Program-made: the position numbers and the translations under genes | Shown here: positions 48,245 to 60,318 of the stretch, one piece after another | Layout: every line of letters begins with the position of its first letter | How positions within the stretch are numbered: position 1 is the stretch's first letter | NCBI GenBank assembly: GCA_029931535.1 | Contig: JAQPZY010001266.1 | Span: 512,501-576,500 of the forward strand | Direction of reading: 5' to 3' | DNA from: Margaritifera margaritifera | Taxonomy: Eukaryota; Mollusca; Bivalvia; Unionida; Margaritiferidae | DNA length: 64,000 bases | Notes under the pieces: model-generated | What the model saw: the letters and a program-made list of their open reading frames with translations, nothing else | Told to the model about the DNA's origin: nothing | Databases searched by the model: none

Positions 48245-50024
48245 CCCATTTTACACCTCTTATAAACCTCTTATTCTGTAACTTATTCTTTCCCATTGAA
48301 ATGTTTATACAGTATCACGAAAATGGTATAATTTATTTGTTTTTAGCCCAGCTGTTCGAAGGCATCGTTGGCGTCGTCCGTAGTCAGGTTAACTCAGTGA
48401 TAACACATTTTGTTATTGTTCTGCCATTACCTCTAAATGTAGTCATGATATTTGCATGGAACCTATTCAGGCTGTACTTTATACAAGTCTTACCAGATGC
48501 AGTCTTAGCCAACTCAATATAACTTTTTTCACCTTAACCGACTTTTTGTTACATAAATGACTTTGCTGTTTACAGCTTAGCGTATACAGTAGATATTTGA
48601 AAGGTTTATTTTCGTACCATTACCTCGAACTTTCGGCATGATATATGCTTTATTGTACAAAGAAAAGAAAATTGTTTCATCTGATTTAGTCTGGCGTATT
48701 ATGGCACCGCAACACTTTGAAATTTGTATCGTGCAGAGGCGAGTAGAATAAAAAAAAGTGCCTTGCCAAAGGAAACAACATGTTAGCCGATCCAGCCTGG
48801 TCTGATGGTGGGAACTGAACCCGAACTCTTCTGGTCACGAGTTAACACCGTAACAAATGAGCCACAGCGGCTCCACTGTGAGTTTAAAACGTAATATTCT
48901 GCATGGCCTAAGAAAACAAGTGGATAAAGTAGTAAAATCCAGTTAAAAGATATTTTCTTATTAAATAGCCTAAATACATGCAAAAAGTATACAGTCATCT
49001 TAACCGCATCGATTTATTCATTCATTCATCCTGCTTTTCTCCACTAGGTGATATGTAACATACTATGCATACAAGAATATGAAAACAATACGAGACTGAC
49101 TAAGAAGTAACAGCAAAATGACTAATGTACATTATACACACGTATATTCAAGAGAGAACAACATTGTCTAAGTGATAGGCATGGTCGATGGGAGGCTACT
49201 GTACCATTAAATCATTACTGTAGTGGGCATAGTTCACGCCCTTTAGCCACTACTTCAGTCTCCCTCTTCGGGGAGAAAGAATTCATACCATACTTTATCG
49301 AACATTTTCTGTAATATAGACATCATATGGATAAAAACATGCAATCAAATTTGCCGGTTTCAGTTAAATGTGTCAAGCACGTGCACCTCTTTCATTATCA
49401 TCATCATCGCCTCACTGATATAATGACGGAATGAATACATTTGCGATATTTACTGCATGCAAAAAGACGTGGGTGATATATAGGTGTTGTACCGGCAAAT
49501 AAACATAAGACATTAAATCGAAAAAGATTTATACGTACATAAACTTTCATGTTGACCCAAAACTATAGCAGTAATTCAATACAATTTTTATGGTTTTTTC
49601 AATGCTTTAATGTTTCATTTTTGTGAAAACATTATTATGCTGTTTTCTGCAGTCGAAGTTTTCCATAAAAAAAATCCCGCCAATAGGTCATCTCCTATCT
49701 TATTCCGACAGACTTGTAAAACTCCACAAGTAAACGTTGGAACTATTCTCTGTATAGCTATCACACATTGAAAACTAAACTTACCTCTTTCATGCCTTAA
49801 TTGCTTCCAACATTCCTGAAGAGTCTTGATAATCGGACTATAGTCGGCCTAATATATCACGTGACCTACAGCAATTTATAGAGAATATTAATTGCAGTAT
49901 GAAACATTCGTAAGAACCCTGCTTGGACCAAAGTGACATGTTATGAACACGTGTTGCATTTGTAAAGTCTGTCAGGATATGTAAAAGGTTGTGCGTGTTT
50001 CAATGTTTCTCTCTTTTTCTGTAG
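48245..50024. other. Upstream region of NOX5 copy B
   Basis: Contains a minus-strand SINE at 48,735-48,880 and otherwise unique AT-rich DNA. No promoter element can be assigned with confidence. The bases before 50,025 (TTTCTCTCTTTTTCTGTAG) look like a splice acceptor, so a non-coding first exon probably lies upstream. Confidence 0.5.
48735..48880 (-). mobile_element. tRNA-derived SINE fragment
   Basis: On the minus strand GGAGCCGCTGTGGCTCATTT (box A region), then GTTCGGGTTCAGTTCCC (box B region), then TTTCCTTTGGCAAGGCACTT, the same core type as the SINE at 47,449. Confidence 0.75.
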
Positions 50025-50335
50025 GGTCCGTGTAAGATGACGAAACACCTCCGATAGTGACGTGGGGTCCCTATTTCATCTGTTTAAACTCTTCTGGCAG
50101 CCTTGCCGATACCAACAAACAGCGGAATTTACACGTCGTTTGCACATGTTGGTTGTACCTCATTCCAGGATTCAATGGATGATCAAACAGCCTATCAGCA
50201 CTTAGGGCCAGGGAGAAACTTTTCTTTGAGACGATATTTGCCTGCAATGAGTAATGGCTATGTGGTAAATCCAAACAAGACAAATAAAAGACAAGCCGCA
50301 TATCAGAGTCGATTTTCTCAAGGATGTTATAGAAG
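50025..50335 (+). CDS. NOX5: NOX5 copy B first coding exon
   Basis: The acceptor-like TTTTTCTGTAG ends at 50,024. An in-frame TAA at 50,085-50,087 precedes the first ATG at 50,175 (MDDQTAYQHLGPGRNFSLRR), so coding starts there with 150 bases of leader in this exon. Donor gttaga at 50,336; phase 2 out. The peptide is polar and basic with no signal sequence and no recognised domain. It joins YGSPNLSDS in the next exon. The start is moderately sure. Confidence 0.7.
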
Positions 50336-53300
50336 GTTAGAACATTTCTAACTAAACTATATTTGTACATAAAAAAATATCAAGTTTTGTGTCATTTTAA
50401 CTGGTCAAACTTCTCCAATGTTTAATACTAAAGGAGGCTGTAGACAGGGTGATCCACACACCCCTTCATTTTCAATTGGTGTACTGAGATTTATAGTAGA
50501 CTAAAAATGATCTTTGCTATTCATTTTACCCATGTACTACAAATAATATGTCTGAGAACAATGTTGCTATCAACATCGAAATGGAAACTTTTACTAAATA
50601 TTTTAGTAATGACTATTGATCAATTTTCTTAATTCGGAATAGATTATATATCATTAATAAATATGAAATTAAATCCTTTCTGGACAGATGTTTTTTACAG
50701 CTTTTTAGGACTAAAAAGGAAGTACATATATATACTATGAAAACTATAAGTAATTTATTTTTTAGAAGAGTATTTCAGAAATTATTTGTTTTTTCTCAGA
50801 TATGGAAGTCCAAATTTGTCTGATTCAACGCACGGAAGACAAAGTTATTTAAACACCAAAATCATCGAAGGCAGCAACGGCAGTAAATTCATAGATTTAA
50901 ACAAAATGTCCACCCATCAATTGAACGGTATAATGAACCCCGCGTTCGTACCAGATACTGAGGATAGAAATGATATGGCAATCAACACATTGGTATGTGT
51001 TCCAGGAAATAAATGTGACGAGAACTGCTGTCAATCTAGGTCTGACAGTTTGAAAATAAACACAGACTCTCAAATTCAATTCACCGGTATTGACATGTCT
51101 TTCGAGGATCGAAATGAAACTGAACCTACAAATACTAACATAGAAATCACGCCTAAAATTGACAATGCTTTCTACAATTGTCATGAATCTGACAATTTTA
51201 ATGTGGGAGAGGAAGCAAGTGATGGCTTGAAGATCAACATCACTGAAGGAGACGACCGAGGGAAAGCTCCCGATACAAAAGTTACAATCAGTGTTCAAGC
51301 GGAGAAATATGAGCAGGCAGAAGCTAATATCGGATCGTCAAAAAGGCGATCGGTCATCAGGGAACTAATGGAAAATGAACCCAATTTGGATGTCGTGTAA
51401 GTATATATATATATATTGTCGTATTTGTTCTAATGTAATGCGCACGCACCTACGTACATTGTACCCCTGATCTGACGGCGCATTATGACCTGTGATATCT
51501 TGATCAATGTTTTTCACAGTTATGTGAGCGTTTTACACGAATATATACGATACGTGGATTAACTCAAATTGGGTCGATGGACTGTTCAGCCGTCGTTTAC
51601 TAAAGTTAAAAAAATTCTTACTCAGTCATGTGGAGATGACTAGAAAAAATAGTTCTCAGAGTATATCCTGATAACAGGCGTTTTGTAATGGTTTATCAGA
51701 GAATATCCTATAGCCCATTTCATACCGAATTTAACCGAGTTGCTCCGTAATTATCCGAATAACCTCCCGAGTTACTTTATACTCAGCCAATCAAACGCTG
51801 GTGGGCACATGTAAATTTCAAAATAGCGTCGATTGTTGTTCAGAACTTATAGAGAAATACAAAATCGAACAAATGCCAGCTACTTGTATCGTCAGATGTT
51901 GCAAAAGTCGCTCATATCAAGGATGTGGTATTAAATTTCATCGTCTGCCATGGAGAGACGAAATGTTGTGCAAACTGTGGCTCATACGGCAGGAAAATCG
52001 GAACTTGACCGGAAAACGAAATGGTTTATCAGACACATAACACTTTTAGTGGTCAGAAGGTTGAGCTACACGCACATAAAAATGTTTGCACTTTACACTT
52101 CTACAATAATAAGATGAGTGAAAGTTTCCTTTTGCTAAACATTCTTCTGGGTAAGTAAGTAAGTAAGTAAGTAAAGATGCATGTATCTACGTATGACATG
52201 TTTTTACGTATATTATTTGTTTGTTTGTTTCTTTGTTTGTTTTTATGTCGTAACTTTATATTCAGTTTTTTTTTTCTATGTACTCATTCTCCATTTATTA
52301 AAATACTTCTCAAGATGCCTGAATATTTTTTCCAGGTATTTGGAACATTAGAGGCTTTTGGCCGATATGTAATTATTCTGAATAATATATCTCAGATGAA
52401 AAAAATTAAAACAAAACTGATGAGGAATATTTATAAACACACTTTAGCGATGGGGATATTTATATTCCACTCTGTCCGTCCGTACGTCTATCTGTCTGTT
52501 GCCACATCTCCTCATAAACCGTTGGGTGGAAATGCATAAAACTCGGTAACATATTTTGTGCATATAGTAACAATTTGCAAAAAAAAAAAAAAAAAAAAAA
52601 TCTTGGCTTCGTCCTCTTGGATCCTTCAGAGGGGGGTCAATGGTTAAAAGGCATGAGTCTTACAGTTTCTCTAACAGTATTAAATATTATTTTGACCACA
52701 CTTCACAGATGACAATGAATTATGGGTCATGACTTCTAGGTCACTCTCTGTGGGTATACAATTATAAATGAAGAGGGGGGAGTATTATCAATAAAAAGAC
52801 CGGGTTTTGCTACCGTATCCTATGGGATGCAATTACTTACCTGGCTGTATGACTAAGACATTCATATACATGGGAGCAAACCTGCAATGTTTCACACTGT
52901 TCTTTGCGGCGCCCTGCTATCAGGCAGTGACTTTGCAAACAAAAAGGGGGGGGGAGGGGAGAGAACTATCACAGGAGACTGTGAAAAGGGTATACTGCAT
53001 TTTTGTACAGATTTATGAGAAAGAAGTTGCAAAAGACACGGGTACAGATTTGAGGTTGCCCGCTCATGTACATTGACATGGGTCCCTACGTACATGGACA
53101 TGGGTAAAATGCGGCACAGAAGCATGCACACCACCCTTCGACCACCAGTTGACAATATTGTTATACCAATTACTAACATGTGTGGACACCAATATATTGT
53201 ATGTAATCAGAGTTTACTTGTACAGTTTTGTATGGATACTTATGCATGGTCACGGCGGTTTTCTCTCCTACTCAATGTTTTTTCATTCGATTTACCAAAA

Positions 53301-56300
53301 GTGCTTGGAGTAACCTGGTTATTTGCCTCCTCCAGAAATAAAGTTCATCTTCGGTCTGGCACAGCGATTGTATAACATTAGGCTTTAAGTGATATAATTA
53401 CAGTGTTAAATTAATTTTAAAATTCTGTGTGTATGATTAAATGAGCACAGGGAATGTAATCTTTGTGGGACATCTTGCTCTAAGAGAGTAAGATTTATTT
53501 CCCCTTAACCTTTCTGCTAAGCTGAACTCCGGTCATCATCTGGAATCTATTTTATCTTTGTAATTACAAGGGATCTTTGAAATAACCAATATAAATTTAA
53601 TTCATCAGCATGGATAAAAACCATAATTGTTCTTTCTTGATAATAGTTTATATGGTATGTTGTGTTGGGATTAGAATTTGTTAACTATGACATACAGGTT
53701 TATATTAATTATGGGTTTTTGACCAATTTACAGGCAGATACATTCAATATTAATTCCATTATATGAACAATATGTACAGCTAACAATATACACGCAAAAA
53801 CATTCAATATTAATTCCATGATATGAATAATATGTACAGCTAACAATATACACGCAAAAACATTCAATATTAATTCCATTATATGAATAATATGTACTGC
53901 TAATACTACTGTAAATGAAATTAGGTTTATGTACGTGTCAACACTGGAAATCATTGCCAAATGGAAAGTCTACTTTCCGATATATAAAAAAATAATCATG
54001 AAATATTGTATTTTTTATGTTAGTAAGTTAATCGTAACTAGATTTTAGAGAAGTTTGTTAAGTTTATGAAAACAACATTTAAAGACCAAAATAGTACAGC
54101 CAAACCTGCTATAAGTAGAGTAATAAATCGTCGTGGAAAACAGGTTATCTTGGCAAGTTACATCTTGTAATCAATAGCAGGCTTTTTAAGGAAGAAAATG
54201 AAAGATAAAGAAAATCAAACCTAATTTGTGAAATCTAGTGCAGACAACTGAATCGTAGACTAGTTTATTTTGTGCGGAATGACTAATTTCAATTTTGATA
54301 ATAATGAATGTGAAAATACAATTTGTCACAGAAATTGTATTTGTTTGTTTGTTGCTGAGTTTTGTTGTTGCTGTTGTTGTTTTTTTTTTTTTTTTTTGTT
54401 TTGTTTTTTTCTTCTCTATATCACTTATCTCTATACAATAGGAAGATTTTTTAAATTACATACTTAAATACATGGAGAGTCTTTAGAATAAAAATGACAT
54501 TTTTTCTAATTTTTAAGCCTACTCATGGTTACACCTACTTTGTAGAGATGAGGATACCAAATGGTTGATATGGGTGGAGAGCGAATTTGAACGCATTGCT
54601 GGTGATGACGGTGAAATCAGCTTGGAAGAGTTTAAAGGAGCACTCGGGCTCATGAAGGTATAATTAATCAATTATTTCTTTATTTATTTATTTAATTTCT
54701 TTATTTATTTACTTTTGCCCAATGGCAGAGCAACTCTGGCCTAATGACTCCGGTCTATAGTCAAAAGAAAGACCGTAAATTGCGTTTGTCTAAGTGTTTT
54801 CGATACCTAACCTTCGAAGTTTTATGTGAAATGATGAGAACTACTCATTGTTCAGATGAAAGTAGGTCATTTTCACCGATATTCCAGTCTCCAGTGATTT
54901 GCGTTCAGTTTTTTGTTTACCTCAGTTCCTTAGACTATGCTTTCCAATCCAGCCGTACCGCCACTGGCAGTGTTCTTTCATGCATAAAATATACCGTGAG
55001 TTCTCAGAAATATTTCATGAGCATCCTTGACGGCACCAGGGATGTGGAGTATTCTTTAAAGTGAAGAGAAGTGGAGAACTTGGGGATAATAGCCGACCAC
55101 TGATAGGCGACCGCCAACCCTAATTTGTCTCAGCTCTGATGAATGCAACCGGGACGGCTGGGGTAGAAAACAAAGTCATTAACCACTGCATTTCATGCCA
55201 TTCTACATCAAATCTTCCACATGAAATTCAGCAATCTGAATTAAACCATAGCATCCCTTCTTCTTCTGCTTCTTCGTCATCATCATCATCATCTTCTTCT
55301 TCTTTGTCTTCTTCTTCTTCTTCTTAGTGCTGACAAGTTCTAACAGCATTTTTGTCTTTTTGATGGCAGTCTATAAGTTTGCAAGGCTTTCTTCAAAAGC
55401 GATGTTTCATTGGAATTAATCAAACTTAATGTCATTGTCCTCCAGATTACAAGTAGTGGTAAGAGTTTTCGTTTTGGTTCCGTCTCAGATATGTCCATAT
55501 GACAATACAAGTCTAGACATAATTTTTCTTTTTTAAAAAAAAAAAAAAACAAAAAACAATTTATGCGAACGTTTGATAAAATAATTAAATGAAATTTGTA
55601 TATGCAAATAAAGACAAAGAAGGTATGTAACAGAATTTATGCATATCACCCTTGGATCATGGTCTGTGGAAATGTGGCTAGATAATAACGGGCGAGGATG
55701 TTGAACGCTAAATGTTTTTTAAATCTCCTCATCTTGTGTTACAAATGAAAGCCTGTAGAAAAAGAAAGGATCTTGTGGCTTTGAATACTTGGCAATTTTA
55801 TCTGCAATGCTTGAGGTAGATATGGGTATTAAGATATCCCTTTAATGAAGCTTCGTCTGTGTGTGTGTAAGATAAAACAAGTACAAAAAATAAATAAATA
55901 AAACCTGTGTTGCACCTGTAGCTACGTATATGGTTTTGCTCCATTAAGTGTAACCACTTTTGGTCGAGTGGATTAATGGCCTGGGCGAGAAAGATCAGCT
56001 CTGAAGCCAGCAGCGGTAGGTTTCGGAACAAACGGCGAAGAATTTGTGCGGCTTTTTTCAAAAATAGACTTCCAAGAGCTACAAAAATGGCATCGTCATC
56101 AACAACAATAATAGCAAAAACAACTACTGGTTCTCGTGGACCTGCGTGGTCACATATAAGAAGATAAAATATAAGAAAGTTACGTAATTAAATAAAAACA
56201 TGTATCTTCATATTTTTCAGTCATTCTTTGCTGAGAGATTTTTCGAAATTTTTGACCAAGATGGAAGTGGTTCCATTGAAATGAAGGAACTTATGGATGG

Positions 56301-59300
56301 CTTGCGCATGCTGACAAAGGGATCCCCTGAGATGAAACTACATTTTCTGTTCAACGTGTATGACGCTGATGGTAATAAGATTAAATTTAATGTTAATTAA
56401 TGAACGGGAACCTTTGCAGTGTATCGTAGAATAAATATACACATGTCAATATTTTACAGATACATGTCATGTGTCGTGAAATAAATATACAAATGTCAAT
56501 ATTTTACAGATACATGTCATGTGTCGCTGAATAAATATACAAATGTCAATATTTTACAGATACATGTCATGTGTCGTGGAATAAATATACAAATGTCAAT
56601 ATTTTACAGATACATGTCATGTGTCGTGGAATAAATATACAAATGTCAATATTTTACAGATACATGTCATGTGTCGTGGAATAAATATACAAATTTCAAT
56701 ATTTTACAGATACATGTCATGTGTCGTGAAATAAATATACAAATGTCAATATTTTACAGATACATGTCATGTGTCGTTGAATAAATATACAAATGTCAAT
56801 ATTTTACAGATACATGTCATGTGTCGTGGAATAAATATACAAATTTCAATATTTTACAGATACATGTCATGTGTCGTGGAATAAATATACAAATGTCAAT
56901 ATTTTACAGATACATGTCATGTGTCGTGGAATAAATATACAAATGTCAATATGTTACAGATACATGTCATGTGTCGTGGAATAAATATACAAATGTCAAT
57001 ATTTTACAGATACATGTCATGTGTCGTTGAATAAATATACAAATGTCAATATTTTACAGATACATGTCATGTGTCGTTGAATAAATATACAAATGTCAAT
57101 ATTTTACAGATACATGTCATGTGTCGTGGAATAAATATACAAATGTCAATATTTTACAGATACATGTCATGTGTCGACAAGATTGTTGTGCTTACTAGCT
57201 ATATTGACTTTTTTACCCATAGTAGAAGTCTTAAGTTTAAGAGAGTCGAACAAAAATATACTTTTTGGCGTAGGCAACTTGGAAAGCAATTATCCTTAGT
57301 ATTAATAATAATAATAATAATAAAATAATAATAATAATAATAAGAAGAAGAAGACGAAGAAGAAGACTATTAATAATAATGATAATAATAATATTAATGA
57401 TGATACTAATTATAATAATATTAATAATGATAATAATAGTAAAAATGATAGTAATAATAATAAAAATAATAATAATTATGATAATAATATTAATGAAAAT
57501 GATAATAATAATATTAATAATGATAATAATATTAATGATACTAATAATAATAGTATAAATATGATAATAATAATAATAATGCTAATAATAATGCTAATAA
57601 TAAATATAATAATAATAATCATGATAATAATATTATTATTAATGATAATGTTAATAATGATACTACTACTAATAATAATAAAAATAATAACTTTAATGTC
57701 TGGGGATAATACATTTTGTTTTGAATCAATCAGCCAATCTTATATGTAGTCCTCAAAAATAGAATATTAAAACTATAAATGCAATATATTTGTACAAATA
57801 TAACTCTTACTTACTACAAAGTCTGAAACACTCACGTGTGATCATAAAATATGCATACACACACACACATTAGATTAAAACATGCATAAGATATACATGT
57901 AGGTTTGAGAGATGGGAAGGTGGTGGGGGCAACCAAGATAGGTATCTCAATTTCTTTCTGCTATGGCATAATCAGAAAGAAGAAATTTGTGAAGCACGTT
58001 CTTAAAAGAATAGCGTGTTTGTGCTTGTTCAATATCATTGCCAATGATATTCCACAACACTGCAGCGGAATATGTAAAAGATGTTTTGTACAGAGTCGTT
58101 TTGAATTTAGGCAAATGACGATTAGAGTACGAAATAGACCGCAGATTGTGTGAATGGATTTTTGAAGCTGGAATTAGGAGATTATTGATGTGTTGTGGAG
58201 CCATGTTATGAAAAGATTTATATATCAAAATAGTTTTAAAGTACTTTACTCTATAATTAAAAGGTAACCACTGTAAATTAACGAATTAATGCGAGGATGG
58301 ATAGTCTTTTCTTGTAATAATTCTATATAGAAGATGGCATTTGAATCTTTACTCATTCAATACAAGTTTGAACAGAAGCAGAAACAGTATAAGCTTAGAT
58401 TGTCCGACCTTATGCGCATGTGCATTGTCCGTTTAGTTTTCTTGTGGATCGCTATAGATATTTTCAACTTATAAAGTTTACAAGTATTTACTTCACAAAA
58501 CCTTTGCGCTGTTTACAGGCAGCGGGACGATAGACATAGATGAACTCAGGACGGTTCTAAAATCCTGCATGGAAGAAAGCTCCCTTTCTCTGACTGAGGA
58601 GGATCTGGACAAGCTTGCAGATGTACTATTTGAAAGCGCGGATGAAGATGGAAGCGGCACGATTACTTTCGAAGAACTTAAAGCAGAGCTTGAGAAACAT
58701 CCCGGATTGTTAGAAAATCTGACGATTAGGTAGTCATTTGTAAAATTATATAACGAAATGAAAGATTTTATAGACACTGATCTTAGCTGGAAAAAGTCTT
58801 TGCTTTTAGGAGATATTTTATTTTTGTCATATGCTGTGAAAGTGATTATTTTTGTTACAAGATACTGTTTTTGTTACAAGATGCATTCATGCTAGACAAC
58901 GAATTTCAAAGCCATGTTTGCGAGTCGGATTTTATTACATTTTATGGCCTTCTCTCACTTCATTGAATCGTTTGACATACAGCCAAAATCGAAATCACGT
59001 GAAGGATCAATGCCTGGTACAGTCATAACATCACAGTGCAGGTAGGCGTGCAATCGAGATGACGCTCCAACACGGAAAACACCTGGTGAATGGATGTCAA
59101 ATGCCCACCTGCGCTTCGATATTTTTACTACATAAATCATTGATTATTCGCAACATTTCGATTTAGTTGTGTGGAAATGGATTTAGCTCCATACATTCCC
59201 TAAAAATCTCTTTCGTGTATTTCTTAAAGTATACATATAAATGACTTCGTTAAATTTAAAAATTAAAGGTTTTGATACGGATAAATGGTTTCGATACGGA

Positions 59301-59461
59301 GCTTCAATTGAAATTTTCCTTCATTTGAAATTGTTCTAAAAATACATTCTGATTTTTTTTTTAAAAATTATATTTAAGGCACTTTGCATAATTACTTATA
59401 TTTTATAAACCTGTTTGAAGCAACTCTACTTTTGAGTACGTAAATTTTAAACTTGGCCATC

Positions 59462-59533
<72 letters not shown>

Positions 59534-60251
59534 GGGTGTGTGATCATGTAGGAAGCTTTATGATATGTGCCACCATGCGATTTGTATAATACATTTTGAC
59601 CAAATATTTTAAGACTTCTATACATTTATTTTTCTATATGGAAGTATAGAATTGTAACATCTTTACCTTTTATATTTTATCTTGTAGGATTGCATGTTTA
59701 CATTTATTTGGAAGGATCATCTTTCGAATTTTTTTGGCAATTTTGTATCTGTACAGTTTTAGAACGTCAAGTCCATCTTACACGTAAACATGGAACATGT
59801 TGAATATAAACTATGCAATGAATTTCAGATAATCACCCTGAACTTTCGTTACCGAAAGGAATAGACGAGATGTCTTGAATCTTACATCTTTAATTATTCA
59901 TAATTTCTTACTTATTTCTTACTTACAATAAAACCATACGCCATTCTTTCCCTCGAGTTGAATTGTCTTTACAATATTAGTCACATAAACACGTTGCATA
60001 TTTATCTCAGTCGATCTATGGAATGAGAGAGCTTTGATATGATCCTGCCTAGCTATTGTTGTTGTGTGCTTGAGCAAGACACTTTACATGCTTCGTTCGG
60101 TCATGTTTTAAGCATCCACCATTTCTTAACCTACGATGGACTGTGTCCTATTTAGTGAGAATCTTACTTTCCGTACACAATGGAAACTGGTTTAAACTCT
60201 CAATGCAACAGTTGTATAAACCTTGGTAGGCAATAGCGATTTTGTAACAGA

Positions 60252-60318
<67 letters not shown>

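Larger units (their letters stand above)
51397..54545 (+). other. Copy B intron with several insertions
   Basis: Holds a relative of the palindrome (51,455-51,512), a THAP-like fragment (51,780-52,070), a CCGTCCGT dispersed repeat with poly-A (52,430-52,605), G-rich runs near 52,945 and a 60-bp triplicate (53,735-53,905). 53,906-54,545 holds a poly-T run at 54,380 and nothing else recognised. Confidence 0.7.

Noticed and set aside
50103..50174. Upstream translation start for NOX5 copy B before the ATG at 50,175
   Set aside because: No ATG exists in this frame between the TAA at 50,085 and 50,175; a TTG start is not expected in an animal gene.
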